Source: Opitutus sp. ER46
GTDB lineage: Bacteria > Verrucomicrobiota > Verrucomicrobiia > Opitutales > Opitutaceae
NCBI RefSeq assembly: GCF_003054705.1
Contig: NZ_QAYX01000022.1
Span: 248,001-312,000, forward strand
Length of the DNA stretch: 64,000 nucleotides
Direction of reading: 5' to 3'
Positions 24,043 through 34,120 of the stretch are shown here, piece after piece. Within the stretch, counting starts at the first letter, position 1, and the number at the start of each line of letters is the position of its first letter. The position numbers and the translations under genes were made by a program. The notes under the pieces are model-generated. The model made no database searches. It was not told the DNA's origin and saw only the letters and a program-made list of their open reading frames with translations.

Positions 24043-26907
24043 CTACCAGGTGGAGGCGAACTCGTAGGTGCCGGATTCCACGGCAAACACGGCGCGGTCA
24101 CCCTCCCAGCGGAGGAAAGTTACCCCGCGTGCCGCGGCGGCCGGCTGGCCGCTCTCGGTCACGGCGGTGTCGGGTTTCGCCGGCACATGGATCGTGGCGG
24201 TCGTGTTCGCCGGCACCGATACCTTGAGGGCGAAGCGTCCGTCGGCACGCGTCCAGCGAACCCCGATCGGTCCGTGGATGGACTTGTAGGTGGCCTCGAC
24301 GGACGTCAGGTCGCCGACCGGCTGCGGCCGGACGATCACACGCTTGAAGCCCGGCGCCGACGGGTCGGGCTGAATGCCCGCGAGGTCGGCGTAGTACCAC
24401 TCGATGACCTGCCCGAGGAAGAAGTGATTCCAAGAGGCGCCGCGGCTCGCGTTCCACGACTCCGCCAGCGTCGTGAGCCCCAGCTTGAGTTGATAGCCAT
24501 AGCCGGGCTTCTCGTCCTGGTTGACGAACCCGTACACGACATCGGAGCGGCCGTTCTCGGCCAGCGCCTGGAAGACATAGCGGATGCCCGCCGCGCCGGC
24601 GGAGGTGTAACCGCGTTGCTGCAGGTCGCGCACCAGCGCGTCGAGCACCCGGGCCCGATGCTCCGGCGGCACTAACCCGAGCGCGAGTGGCAGCGCGAGC
24701 GAGGTCTGAGAGCCGCTGCCGTACACCTCGGGGGTGTCGGGGCGCAGGAACTCGCGATTGAAGCGCTCGCGAATGGTCGCCGCCTTCGTGGTGTAGCTGG
24801 CCGCGTCGTCGGCGCGCCCAAGGACCGTTGCGATCTTCGCCATAACGATGGCGTCCTGGTAGTAGAAGGCCGTGGCGGTGAGCGGTGGCGGCGTGAGGTA
24901 GGCCCGGCCCTCTTTCCCCAGTTGGTAATCGTACCAGTCGCCGAGACCGTCGCGTAGCAACCCGTCCGGCGCGCGGCTCTCGAGAAAGGCGAAATACCGG
25001 CGCATGGCGTCGTACCGCGCCCGGAGCAAATCGGAGTCCCCGGTAAACTGATACTGTTGCCAGGGCACCATGATGAAGGCGGCGCCCCACTCCGCGGCAT
25101 TGCGGAATGCGCCTTTGAACACCGTGTACTCCGGCGCGATGTTCGGGACGAGCCCGGTGTCCAATTGGGCGCGGGCCATGTCGGCGGACACTTTGGCGTA
25201 GAGCCGGGTGAGGTCCCACTCGTACCGCAGCGCCGGGCCGTTGAGGTGCGTCTGCTCCAGCCAGCCGAGTTTCTCCCGGTGGGGGCAGTCCATGATGATC
25301 GAGACGAGGTTCGACCGCTGCGCCCAGCGCACCAGGTCGCGAATCCGGTTCAGCAGCGGGTTCGAGGTGGCGAAGGTTCCCACCGGCTCGGCCGTGGAAT
25401 GCACGACCACCTGTTCGAGCGCTTCAATCTTCGGCAAGGCCCCGGATGTGCCCGTCCCCGAAGCGGGAGTCTCGCCGGTCGGCGCCGCGATCAGACCGGC
25501 TGGAAGCGCCGCCACGGTCGCGCCCGGGGGCACCGCGCCGGCGGGAAAGAGTTCCACGTACAGATAGCGCGAGCCCACGAAGTAGAACTGCGGGAACCAC
25601 GACTCTTCGGCATCCGTCGCCTTCGTGTACTGCCACCACGCGCTGCCGCGATGCCCTCCCCCCATGGTGCCGCGATCGATCGTGCCGTCCTCATTCAACG
25701 CCTCCCCCGGCGTCATGCGGATGATCGACCCCGCGGGTCCGCTCACGCGGACCCGTGGCATGAACAGCGCGTTCTGGCCAAAGTCGTACAGCACCACGCC
25801 GGGCTTCAGCTGACGCACGTTCGCCGCGGGCCGCGTCTCGATCGCCCGCGTCGGCTCCGCCGCGAAGGTGTAGCCGCGCAGGGTGTCCGCCGGCCGGTTT
25901 ACGCGCACCGCCGGGAGCCAGCTCCGTTCGTCGAAGCCGACGCGATCCCAGCCCGTGGGATAAAGCCGGGCGTCGAAGTCCTCGCCGCCGTACATGCTGG
26001 AGAATGTGATCGCCCCCGCGCGCGTGCGCCACCGCTCATCGGTGCCGACGAAATCGACGCTGCCGTCGGCATACTCGAGCTGGAGGTGCAGGACCGCGCG
26101 GAGCGGACCGAACGAGCCGGTGAACTTGGCGAACCGGCTGCGGCGCTGCACGTGGTACATGCCGTTGCCCAGGACCATGCCCGCGGCATTGCCGCCTTCG
26201 CGCAGGAGGGCCGTCACGTCATGCGTGTCGTACAGCGTGACCTCGTCGTAGTTGGTCCAGCCCGGCGAAAGCAGGTCCTCGCCCACCCGGCGGCCGTTCA
26301 GAAAGAGCTCGTACTGCCCCAGCCCGCTCACGTGCACGATCGCGCGGCGCAGGCCCGGCCGCACCGCGAACTCCCGCCGAAGCATCAGCGTTTCGGTGGT
26401 CGCCGGCGCTGCAATCCAGACGCCCTTCCAGTCCGTCGGCTGCAGCAACCCCATCGTCCACCGCTGCGGCCCGGTCCATGCCGTCGGCCTCCCGTCACGA
26501 TCCCACACCCGCACCTTCCACCACACCGTCTGCGAGGACGCCAGCGGCGCGCCGGCGTACCGAATGGAGGTCGTGTCGTCGGACGCGATCTTCCCGCTGT
26601 CCCAGATCACACCGCGGTCCGCCGCCAACGCGGCGGAGGTGGACGCGGCCAGCACCTGATAGGCGGTTTGACACTGGCCACGCACGTCGCTCGCGACGCG
26701 CCACGAAAGGCGCGGAGCCGCCACGTCGATACCGGCGGGATTGGTGCCGAGCTCACATTTGGGCTCGGTGACGCGCAGCGCGAGCGTCACCGGAGCCGAG
26801 ACGCCACGGGCCAGTGTGGGCGCCAGGAGCGCAAGCAGCAGGCCCGTCAGCAGCGCGGCGGGGGCGCGGCCGCCGTGACTGAGATTCCAGACGAAGTTCA
26901 TGTTCAT
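24043..26907 (-). CDS. Secreted alpha-L-rhamnosidase, GH78
   Basis: About 954 residues. Signal peptide RAPAALLTGLLLALLAPTLA. The N-terminal sandwich has the family sequence APRLSWRVASDVRGQCQTAY and RWTMGLLQPTDWKGVWIA. The (alpha/alpha)6 barrel carries MDCPHREKLGWLEQTHLNG with the conserved acidic cluster, and later ESWNASRGASWNHFFLGQ before the catalytic-base region. The C-terminal beta-sandwich follows (KRVIVRPQPVGDLTSVEATY). This is the complete, exported counterpart of the truncated cytoplasmic-looking GH78 at the left edge. Starts at 26928, 26907 and 26901 are all possible; none has a good ribosome site, and 26907 leaves a normal signal peptide. Confidence 0.92.
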   Translation of the reverse strand: MNMNFVWNLSHGGRAPAALLTGLLLALLAPTLARGVSAPVTLALRVTEPKCELGTNPAGIDVAAPRLSWRVASDVRGQCQTAYQVLAASTSAALAADRGVIWDSGKIASDDTTSIRYAGAPLASSQTVWWKVRVWDRDGRPTAWTGPQRWTMGLLQPTDWKGVWIAAPATTETLMLRREFAVRPGLRRAIVHVSGLGQYELFLNGRRVGEDLLSPGWTNYDEVTLYDTHDVTALLREGGNAAGMVLGNGMYHVQRRSRFAKFTGSFGPLRAVLHLQLEYADGSVDFVGTDERWRTRAGAITFSSMYGGEDFDARLYPTGWDRVGFDERSWLPAVRVNRPADTLRGYTFAAEPTRAIETRPAANVRQLKPGVVLYDFGQNALFMPRVRVSGPAGSIIRMTPGEALNEDGTIDRGTMGGGHRGSAWWQYTKATDAEESWFPQFYFVGSRYLYVELFPAGAVPPGATVAALPAGLIAAPTGETPASGTGTSGALPKIEALEQVVVHSTAEPVGTFATSNPLLNRIRDLVRWAQRSNLVSIIMDCPHREKLGWLEQTHLNGPALRYEWDLTRLYAKVSADMARAQLDTGLVPNIAPEYTVFKGAFRNAAEWGAAFIMVPWQQYQFTGDSDLLRARYDAMRRYFAFLESRAPDGLLRDGLGDWYDYQLGKEGRAYLTPPPLTATAFYYQDAIVMAKIATVLGRADDAASYTTKAATIRERFNREFLRPDTPEVYGSGSQTSLALPLALGLVPPEHRARVLDALVRDLQQRGYTSAGAAGIRYVFQALAENGRSDVVYGFVNQDEKPGYGYQLKLGLTTLAESWNASRGASWNHFFLGQVIEWYYADLAGIQPDPSAPGFKRVIVRPQPVGDLTSVEATYKSIHGPIGVRWTRADGRFALKVSVPANTTATIHVPAKPDTAVTESGQPAAAARGVTFLRWEGDRAVFAVESGTYEFASTW

Positions 26908-27003
26908 CGCGGGGCGGTCGAAACGCATTCGGCAGGTCGGGCCGGTCGGATTTCCCCCGCGCAGCGTGGCCGGGCCCCGCCGCGCGGATCGGAAGGCGGT
27001 GGA

Positions 27004-28635
27004 CTAGTCGGTCGGCAGTTCGGTCTTGGCCGGGCCATCGGCGCCGACCCGCTGGAGGCGGATGGCGATGCCAGGCTTGCCGGGGAGCGGGATGACGCGG
27101 CCCTGCGCGTCGACGAAATCGTAGTTGCCCTGCCTCTTGGTGACGAACTCGCCTTCGATCGGAGTGACGGTCATCGCCCAGGTATCGATGACATCGGCCT
27201 TGAAACGCATCCCGTCGGTCACGCCGTTCTTGTAGAGGCGGAACGCCCATTCCTTCGGCGTCTCGTGGCCGAAGTAGGTCAGGTAATAGCTGCCCGGGAT
27301 GCCCGCGGTCCGCGGATCCTGCCACTTGTCGATGGGATCGATGCCCTCGGCCGGGCCCTCCTCCAGGATCTTGCGCAGGAACGCGAGGCGCGGGGCGCTC
27401 ACGCCGGTGAGCTTGCCGCCAAAGGAGGTCCAGGTGTCCTCGACCACGGTGGCAAAGTAGTCGCCGTGGCCGACATAGGTGCCGGCGACGGTGCCGCACC
27501 AGAAGCGGTGCACCATTTCCTGGCCCGAGAGGTTGCCCCAGCGGTAGTGGCTGTTGCCCTCGTATTTGACTTCATCGTACACGATCGGCTTCCGGTACAC
27601 GCCGCGGTACATCTCGGCGCGGCCGGGCTCCTCGACGGCCGAGCCGTTCTGCATGCTGACGTGCGTCACCCAGGGCTTGTTGTGGTCGTAGATCAGGCTG
27701 CCGTTGTGGATCGAGCGGAGGTGGTTGAACGGATCGGCCTGCTGCACGACCTGGAACAGCCGGTCCCAGTCCGCCTCGGTCTTGGTGCGCAGGAAGTCGT
27801 ACTCGTTCGCCATCGACCACCAGATGTTTCGGAAGGCGGCGAAACGAGCCACAACGTAGCGGACGTAGCGCTCGTCGTCGGCGGCGTCCATCGTCTCGAA
27901 GCCCCACTTGCCGTACGGGTTCAGCAGGATCACGTCGGCCTCGACGCCGAGATCGCGCAACTGCAGGAGGCGCTTCTCATAGTGACGGAAATACTCGGGG
28001 TTGAAGCGGGTGTAGTCCCAGTCGTGCGGCGGCTTGCCGACGAACGGCCAGCGCGGCGGGGCAAACCTCTGCTGGTAGGGCGTCGGCTGCGGCGTGATCA
28101 GCATGCGGGCCTTGTTGAACGGCGCCTGCGCGAGCGTCTGCAACGTCTGCTCCTGCACCTCCTCCGGGGTGTCGAGCCAGTTGTAGATCGTGGTGCCGAT
28201 CTGCTTGAAGGGCGTGCCGTCGGCGTAGGCGAAATGAAACGTGTTGAAGACCCGGACCGGGCCGTGGTTGCCCTTGCCGGCCGGGGTCACGGTGAAGCTG
28301 CCGGTCGTGCCGGTCAGCGGCCAGCGGTTGCTCTTCGTCTCGTAATGCCAGGTGCCAACCTGCTCCGGCATGAATCGCACGCGGTACACGCCGTCGCCGT
28401 CGTAGAATCCCGGCACCTCAATGGTGCGCGCGCCGTTCGTGAACACAGCGGACACCCGGACCTCCACGAAGGGATTGCCGTCGCTGGGACCTTTCAGCGT
28501 CAGTTCAAAGACATCCCAACGGGCGACGGACGTCGGGGCGGCGGCCGGGCCGGACGTATCGGCGGCAACGGAGCGCAGCGGCAGGGCGAACAGCCCGAGG
28601 ACGGCTACGGCGAGGGTGGAGATGAGGCGGTTCAT
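27004..28635 (-). CDS. DUF5060 + DUF4038-type TIM-barrel glycosidase (apiosidase-like candidate)
   Basis: 543 residues, signal peptide LISTLAVAVLGLFALPLRSV. Residues about 30-115 match the DUF5060 N-terminal sandwich (WDVFELTLKGPSDGNPFVEV; GDGVYRVRFMPEQVGTWHYE). The barrel follows (DGTPFKQIGTTIYNWLDTPE) with NIWWSMANEYDFL giving the acid/base at about E276 and KPIVYDEVKYEGN giving the nucleophile at about E354. The barrel is of the DUF4038/GH140-like group, which includes the apiosidase of rhamnogalacturonan-II degradation. It sits beside GH106, GH78 and GH2 genes and upstream sugar-catabolic genes. Domain assignment is fairly good; apiosidase activity is inference from context. Confidence 0.78.
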   Translation of the reverse strand: MNRLISTLAVAVLGLFALPLRSVAADTSGPAAAPTSVARWDVFELTLKGPSDGNPFVEVRVSAVFTNGARTIEVPGFYDGDGVYRVRFMPEQVGTWHYETKSNRWPLTGTTGSFTVTPAGKGNHGPVRVFNTFHFAYADGTPFKQIGTTIYNWLDTPEEVQEQTLQTLAQAPFNKARMLITPQPTPYQQRFAPPRWPFVGKPPHDWDYTRFNPEYFRHYEKRLLQLRDLGVEADVILLNPYGKWGFETMDAADDERYVRYVVARFAAFRNIWWSMANEYDFLRTKTEADWDRLFQVVQQADPFNHLRSIHNGSLIYDHNKPWVTHVSMQNGSAVEEPGRAEMYRGVYRKPIVYDEVKYEGNSHYRWGNLSGQEMVHRFWCGTVAGTYVGHGDYFATVVEDTWTSFGGKLTGVSAPRLAFLRKILEEGPAEGIDPIDKWQDPRTAGIPGSYYLTYFGHETPKEWAFRLYKNGVTDGMRFKADVIDTWAMTVTPIEGEFVTKRQGNYDFVDAQGRVIPLPGKPGIAIRLQRVGADGPAKTELPTD

Positions 28636-28693
28636 GGGGAGAGGAAGTAGAGACACGCGGACGCAGAAGGAACGGTCGGGGAAGGTGGAACTA

Positions 28694-31366
28694 CTATTTT
28701 GCGTCCTCGGCGGCTACGACACCGAGGACGAGATAGCTGCCCTGCCCGCTCGGCTCGAGCCGGTGGGTGCCGGCGCCGAAGCGAAGCTCATACACGTTCA
28801 CCTTGGGCAGGCCCTTGACCTGGACGGCGTCGAGGATGAGCGGCTCGGTGCCGCCGCGCTCTGCCGCCATGGCGTCGGTTTCGGAACTCGGTGCCTTGCG
28901 CCACTCCGGGGAGTCCGCCTGCACGTAGCCCACCAGCACGCGCACCGGGACGGTCGTGGAGAACTCGATTGGTTCGAGCCGACCGCTCTTGGCCGCGTCG
29001 TGTGAGAAGCGAATGCCTTTGAGGCCATCCAGCTCGGAGGCGGCCGCGACGATCGTCGCGTCGCGGCGGTCCGTGAACACGGGATTCTCCGCCTTGATGG
29101 TGTAGCTTTCGGCGTGCGCGCTCAACACGCGGAACGGCACGGCCTTCATCGTGGCGAGGAACTGGGCCTTGACGGCCGCGGCGCCGCCGACCTTCACGGC
29201 CGCGAGCTTGGCGTCGTAGTCGGCGAGCTCCTTCTCGTACACCGGCAGCAGCTGCGACCAGTGATAGTTGGCCGGCTTGCCGTCCGCGCCGCCGACGATC
29301 GGAATCCGCCGCTGCGAGGTCTGCATCGAGTTGGCGAAGAGATACGTGTCGCGGGTGAGGCGCTCCAGCGTGCGGAAATGCTCGAGGCTGCGCGCGAGGT
29401 GCAGCCGGGCGTGCTCCATGTCCTTGAGGTCGTGCGTGCGATCGAACCTCAGCGCGAACCGCGCCGCCGTGGCTTTCTCCGCGTAGTTCTGCGACAACGC
29501 CAGGATGCAGGCCGCGTCGTTCTGCAGCCGCGCGAACTCCTCACGATTCCGTTGCACGTGGGGCACGGCCGCGGCGAGCGCATCCACCGCCTGCTGGGCG
29601 AAGGTCACGATGTCGCGGGCGATCTGGGGCGGCGTCTCGCCGACGTGCGGCTGGCCGGCGAGTTCCTTCTCCACGTAATCGGGCAGCCGCTCGCCTTCCG
29701 GCGACTGCGACAGCCACAGGTCGGAGATCACGCCGTACTTCTCCGGGCGGACAAGTTGATCGAGCGTCATCCCGAGCGACATCGTTTGCCGGTTGCCCTC
29801 GGTGATGCCGAAACGCCGGATGATGCGCGGCGCGCATTCGCCGGCGGCGTTGTAGGCGTCGAGAATTTTCGCGCCCGCGACCTCGCTGCCGTACATCGCA
29901 CCGATTCGGCGCACCCAGTAGGCGCGATCCGCCGCGGCGGGAACGTCGGGGTTCCACGCATAACGGCCCCACGCCTCAAACCAGATCCAGTCGCGCTGCC
30001 ACTGCTTCAGCGGCTCAGCGGTCTTGTCCGGCGCATCCGGCCAGTTCCAGTAAAACAGCGGGTACAAGTGGAGGCCGGTCGCGCCGAGGCGGTCGCGGGA
30101 TGCCTGCATGCTCTTTTGGATGAATTGCTGGGCGCCGTAGCGGAATGGCTCCAGGTTCGCGAGAATGTGGATGTTCACCAGGTGCGGCCCAAGCCGCGCC
30201 ATCGCGAGGTGGGTGGCCTGGCTCTTGCCGCGGGGCTCCCACGTCGTCAGCGACTCGCCGTTGTACTTCGTCTCGGTGAAGAGGTTCGAATACACCTTGA
30301 ACGCCTCCGGCATGACCGCCTCGGGCTCCATCGCGTGGGTGCGGAACACCACCGGCGGCTCCTCTTTCAGGCCTGCCGCTGCCATGCCATCCTTCACGCC
30401 GGGAAGGATGACCCTGGTCGCCCACTCGATCTGGTTCGGCGTGCCCTGCAGCGCCTCGCCGAGACACGGCATCAGGCCAACATGCGGGTACTGCTTCACA
30501 AACTCGGCGATCGCCTTGCGCGTGTAGTCGGCCGCCACCGGCACCGAGCGGCTCAGCTGGGTGGCGATGCCGTTCCGCTCCGCGAACGGCTGCGGGAGAA
30601 TGATGTTGTAGAACATCTGGACAAGCCAGATGCCGCGGCGGTCGCACTCGGCCGCGATATAGCGGTACATCGCGACGTTCTGCTGGAACTGCGCTTCGCT
30701 CACCTCGGTGGCGTACGGATAGTCCGGCAACCGCACGAGCGAGCCAAACGGACTGCCGCTCCACAGGTAGAGCGTGTTCATCCGGTTGTCGGCCAGGAAG
30801 TCGAGGTACTCCTGCCAGTACGCGCGATCGTAGAAAAACGGGAAGAGCTCCTTCGTGTAGGGGTACTCGTACACGTGCCGGCCGGGCAGAATATAGGTCT
30901 TCTGCAGGCCCACACACGGCCCGCGCAGCGTGAAGACCGGCTGATCAACCGCCTGCAGGTGGTCCGGCAGCCGCCCGCTCTCGCGCACGCGCTGCGCCAA
31001 CTCCAAGCAGCCATAGAGCACGCCGGAGTCGTCGGCACCCGCGACCACGATCCGGTCCGCGCGCCGACTCAGGACGAAGCCTTCGCGCCCGGGCGACTTG
31101 GCCGCCAGCTTCACGCCCGCCGCCGCGAGTTCCTGCTGCAAGTCCGGCTGCGCCACGAGCCCCAGTCGCACCGTCACGCCGGCGGCCGGCATCGTGGCCG
31201 ACCGCTCCGTCGTGTAGCCCGCCTCGCGCAGCGCGGTGGCCAGCCGCTCGGCAGCATACTCCACCCGCGGCGTGGCCGACGCCGGCAGGACGATCTGCAC
31301 GGTCTCACCCCGCAGGCAGCTGAACAGGCCGAGACAGAGGACAAACAGGAGGCGTGAGGTGGTCAT
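28694..31366 (-). CDS. Secreted glycosidase with GH67-type N-terminal domain (alpha-glucuronidase-like)
   Basis: 890 residues, signal peptide LLFVLCLGLFSCLRGE. Residues about 22-140 resemble the N-terminal domain of GH67 and related GH20/GH84/GH115-type enzymes (ASATPRVEYAAERLATALRE; DRIVVAGADDSGVLYGCLEL). A TIM barrel follows: LDFLADNRMNTLYLWSGSPF, VAMYRYIAAECDRRGIWLVQ, HVGLMPCLGEALQG and HPHY-like PHLVNIHILANLEPFRY. A helical region (600-760) and a C-terminal sandwich (VNVYELRFGAGTHRLEPSGQ) end the protein. It does not look like a canonical xylan alpha-glucuronidase, so substrate is open; glucuronic or galacturonic side groups are reasonable. It lies between the FGGY kinase and DUF5060 genes in the same direction. 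Two stop codons stand in tandem. Confidence 0.75.
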   Translation of the reverse strand: MTTSRLLFVLCLGLFSCLRGETVQIVLPASATPRVEYAAERLATALREAGYTTERSATMPAAGVTVRLGLVAQPDLQQELAAAGVKLAAKSPGREGFVLSRRADRIVVAGADDSGVLYGCLELAQRVRESGRLPDHLQAVDQPVFTLRGPCVGLQKTYILPGRHVYEYPYTKELFPFFYDRAYWQEYLDFLADNRMNTLYLWSGSPFGSLVRLPDYPYATEVSEAQFQQNVAMYRYIAAECDRRGIWLVQMFYNIILPQPFAERNGIATQLSRSVPVAADYTRKAIAEFVKQYPHVGLMPCLGEALQGTPNQIEWATRVILPGVKDGMAAAGLKEEPPVVFRTHAMEPEAVMPEAFKVYSNLFTETKYNGESLTTWEPRGKSQATHLAMARLGPHLVNIHILANLEPFRYGAQQFIQKSMQASRDRLGATGLHLYPLFYWNWPDAPDKTAEPLKQWQRDWIWFEAWGRYAWNPDVPAAADRAYWVRRIGAMYGSEVAGAKILDAYNAAGECAPRIIRRFGITEGNRQTMSLGMTLDQLVRPEKYGVISDLWLSQSPEGERLPDYVEKELAGQPHVGETPPQIARDIVTFAQQAVDALAAAVPHVQRNREEFARLQNDAACILALSQNYAEKATAARFALRFDRTHDLKDMEHARLHLARSLEHFRTLERLTRDTYLFANSMQTSQRRIPIVGGADGKPANYHWSQLLPVYEKELADYDAKLAAVKVGGAAAVKAQFLATMKAVPFRVLSAHAESYTIKAENPVFTDRRDATIVAAASELDGLKGIRFSHDAAKSGRLEPIEFSTTVPVRVLVGYVQADSPEWRKAPSSETDAMAAERGGTEPLILDAVQVKGLPKVNVYELRFGAGTHRLEPSGQGSYLVLGVVAAEDAK

Positions 31367-31431
31367 GGGGAGAACGGACGCTAGACGGGTGGTCGGGGCT
31401 TTGGTCGCGCGACAAAATCGGGTTCGCGCAC

Positions 31432-32916
31432 TTAGCTCACCAGCACTTGCTGCAACGCGCGCTGCCAGCCGGCATGCAGCCCGGCCATGGCGTCGCGCGA
31501 GACGCGCGGCTGGTACGAGGTGTCGTCGCGCGGCAGCTCCGCCAGGGCGCCAAGCGTGCGGTGCACGCCCGAGCCGAGCAGGCCCATCATTGCCGCGCCG
31601 AGCGGCGAGTAATGCGGGCTGCGCGCCACGCGCAGTTCGACGCCGGTGAGGTCCGCGGCGAACTGCATCAGGAAGGCGTTGGTCGTCGCCCCGCCGTCGC
31701 CGTGCAGCCGCCGCACGGTCACGCCGGCATCGGCCTGCATCATGTCGAGCACGTCGCGCAGCTGGTACGCGATCGACTCCAGGCCGGCGCGCACGATGTG
31801 GCGGCGATCGCTGTGGGCCGAGAGCCCCACGATCGCGCCGCGCGCCGTCTCGCGCCAGTGCGGAGCCCCCAGCCCCGAGAACGCCGGGACAAGATACACG
31901 CCGCCGTTGTCCGGAATCTCGCGGGCCATCGTCTCGGTCTCCCCCGAGTTGGCGAACAGCCCGAGTTGGTCCCGCAGCCAGGTCAGCGTCGCACCCGAAA
32001 AGGTGACGATGCCTTCGAGCACGTAGGTGGGCTGGCCTGCGTGCACCCAGCCGACGGTGCACACGCTGCCGCGTTCGACCGCGGGGCGCTTGGCACCGAC
32101 ATTCAGCAGGACCGAGGAGCCGGAGCCGAAGGTCGCCTTTGCGGCGCCCGGCTCGAAGCAGCGCTGCGCAAACAACGACGCCTGCGAGTCGCCCATCACG
32201 CCGCGAATCGGCACCGGCTGCGGCAGCAGTCCGCCCAGCGTCGTCTCGCCAAAACTGTCCGCGCTCGATCGGATCTGCGGCAGCACCTTGCGCGGCACCT
32301 GCCACCAGGAGCAGAGCTCGTCGTCCCAATCCATCCGGCTGATGTCGAAGAGCAGGGTCCGGCTCGCGTTGGTTTGGTCGGTCGCGAAGACCGTGCCGCT
32401 GGTCATCCGGTAGATGAGGTACGCGTCCATCGTCCCGATCAGCGCCCAGCGGACAGACATCTTGGTCGCCAGGTCAGGTCGATTCCGGATCAGCCACTGC
32501 AGCTTCGAGGCGGAGAAGTACGAGTCCACGCGCAGCCCGGTCTTGGCTCGGATCGCCGCCTCATGTCCGGCCGCAATCTGCTCGGCGCAAAGCGCATCGC
32601 CGCGCCGGTCCTGCCAGACCAGCGCACGGTGAAGAGGCAGGCCGGTGGCCTGGTCAAAGACGACGACGGTCTCGCGCTGGTTGGAAATGCTGATGCACGT
32701 GAGCTCCTGCGCCACGACCGGATTGCGGCCGATCACCTCGCCAGCGGCCTCGAGGGTGTTGCGCCAGATTTCCTCGGCGTCGTGCTCCACCCAGCCCGGC
32801 TGCGGATAATACTGCCGGTGCTCGCGCGCCGCGCTGTCTTTGACCACGCCCCGCTTGTCAAACAGGAGGACTTTGGTGGCTGAGGTGCTCTGATCGATCG
32901 CTAGGACGTAACTCAT
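31432..32916 (-). CDS. FGGY-family carbohydrate kinase
   Basis: 494 residues, cytoplasmic. Both FGGY domains are present: the N-terminal phosphate loop YVLAIDQSTSATKVLLFD, ISISNQRETVVVFDQ, then GVMGDSQASLFAQ, ATFGSGSSVLLNVG, GAPHWRETARGAIVGL and the C-terminal ATP-site GLESIAYQLRDVLDM and RLHGDGGATTNAF. It resembles glycerol kinases most, but neighbours (split transketolase, isomerase, glycosidases) argue for a ketose kinase; apulose or another branched pentulose is possible. It follows the transketolase C-subunit gene by 184 bp and precedes the glycosidase genes by 65 bp. The ATG at 32916 gives the normal FGGY start; the longer frame is not needed. Confidence 0.9.
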   Translation of the reverse strand: MSYVLAIDQSTSATKVLLFDKRGVVKDSAAREHRQYYPQPGWVEHDAEEIWRNTLEAAGEVIGRNPVVAQELTCISISNQRETVVVFDQATGLPLHRALVWQDRRGDALCAEQIAAGHEAAIRAKTGLRVDSYFSASKLQWLIRNRPDLATKMSVRWALIGTMDAYLIYRMTSGTVFATDQTNASRTLLFDISRMDWDDELCSWWQVPRKVLPQIRSSADSFGETTLGGLLPQPVPIRGVMGDSQASLFAQRCFEPGAAKATFGSGSSVLLNVGAKRPAVERGSVCTVGWVHAGQPTYVLEGIVTFSGATLTWLRDQLGLFANSGETETMAREIPDNGGVYLVPAFSGLGAPHWRETARGAIVGLSAHSDRRHIVRAGLESIAYQLRDVLDMMQADAGVTVRRLHGDGGATTNAFLMQFAADLTGVELRVARSPHYSPLGAAMMGLLGSGVHRTLGALAELPRDDTSYQPRVSRDAMAGLHAGWQRALQQVLVS

Positions 32917-33100
32917 GAACGAAGCCGGAAGTGCTGGAGGGGTTTCCCAGGGACGGACCACGGCCAGACCTGCCACTGGGTGCCGGTGTCAGGACCAGGA
33001 CGGTGCCTCACATCGGCTGGGGTTGATCGGAACGGCGGAACTCTAGGGGCGCCGCAACGCCGCGCAATCGCGGCGGCGCGCCCCGCCCATCGGCGACAAA

Positions 33101-34120
33101 CTAAGAAGCGGGCTTCTTTCGCTTCAGCAGCCCAAGTGCAGCCTCCGCGAGGCCCTCCATGGTCATCCCATAGTGGCGGAAGATGTCGGCTTGGCTGCCC
33201 GTCACCGTGTACTCGTCCGGAATGCCCACGCGGCGGAACGCGCAACGCGCCCCCGCCTCCAGCATCAGCGAGGCACAGGCCTCGCCCAGGCCACCGTTGA
33301 TCATGTGTTCCTCGACGGTGATCACCGCGCGGCAGGTTTTCGCGGCGCCGAGCACGGCGGCGGCGTCCAGCGGCTTGATCGTCGGCATGCTCAGCACGCG
33401 GGCCTTGATGGCATGCCGCGCCTCGAGATCAGCGGCCGCGAGCAGCGCATGCGCCACGGTCTCGCCGGTGGCGATGAACGCGACTTCGTCGCCGTCCCGC
33501 AGTTGGCGCGCCCGGCCGATCGCAAACGCCGGCTCGGTCACGGGCAGGTCGTAGAGCGGCGCCTTGCCGAAGCGGAGATACACGGGATGGGGCGTGGCCG
33601 CAGCCGCCTTCACGGCGGCTGATGCCTCGGCGTTGTCCGCCGGGACCACGATGATGAGATTATTGATCGCGCGGAGCGCCGCCAGGTCGTGCAGCGAGTG
33701 ATGCGTCGAGCCGAGCGCACCGTAACTGACGCCGGCGCTGATGCCGACCAGCTTCACCGGGTTGTCCGAGTACGCGACGTCGGTCTTGATCTGTTCCAGC
33801 GAACGCGCGGTGAGGAAACACGCGGGCGAGACGGCAAAGACGGTCTTGCCGCAGGACGCCAGACCGGCGGCCACGCCGACGAGGTTTTGCTCTGCAATCC
33901 CGATCTCCACGATCTGGTCCGGCAGCGCCTGGCCAAAGGGCCCGAGCTTGCCGGAGCCGCGGGAGTCGCTCGTCACGGCGAGGACGTTGCGATCGGCCCG
34001 GGCGAGCCCGGTGATCGTTTCAGCAAAGGCGTCCAGATTCGCGCGGCCGAGTTTCAGGCCCAGTTCGGCGGCGCGGCGGACCGCGGCCGGCGAGTACATT
34101 GAGGGAGCCGGGGCGCTCAT
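33101..34120 (-). CDS. Transketolase C-terminal subunit
   Basis: 339 residues; together with the gene upstream it makes a split transketolase. It contains the pyrimidine-binding (Pyr) domain and the C-terminal domain: NVLAVTSDSRGSGKLG, the Pyr-site glutamate motif VEIGIAEQNLVGVAAGLAS, GSTHHSLHDLAALRAI and the final domain VITVEEHMINGGLGEACASL. The ATG overlaps the N-subunit stop (ATGA), so they are translationally coupled. Split transketolases next to a kinase and isomerase often act on a specific ketose phosphate; D-apulose 4-phosphate transketolase (AptA/AptB) is one known case. Specific substrate here is inference. Confidence 0.92.
   Translation of the reverse strand: MSAPAPSMYSPAAVRRAAELGLKLGRANLDAFAETITGLARADRNVLAVTSDSRGSGKLGPFGQALPDQIVEIGIAEQNLVGVAAGLASCGKTVFAVSPACFLTARSLEQIKTDVAYSDNPVKLVGISAGVSYGALGSTHHSLHDLAALRAINNLIIVVPADNAEASAAVKAAAATPHPVYLRFGKAPLYDLPVTEPAFAIGRARQLRDGDEVAFIATGETVAHALLAAADLEARHAIKARVLSMPTIKPLDAAAVLGAAKTCRAVITVEEHMINGGLGEACASLMLEAGARCAFRRVGIPDEYTVTGSQADIFRHYGMTMEGLAEAALGLLKRKKPAS

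Noticed and set aside
25057-28650. 1197-codon plus-strand frame across the GH78 and DUF5060 genes
   Set aside because: It is antisense to two genes with clear family motifs and is rich in Arg, Ala, His and Gly, typical of shadow frames in high-GC DNA.
31432-32916. Glycerol kinase GlpK
   Set aside because: Motifs are FGGY-general and the neighbours are sugar isomerase, transketolase and glycosidases, with no glycerol genes, so the specific name was not used.
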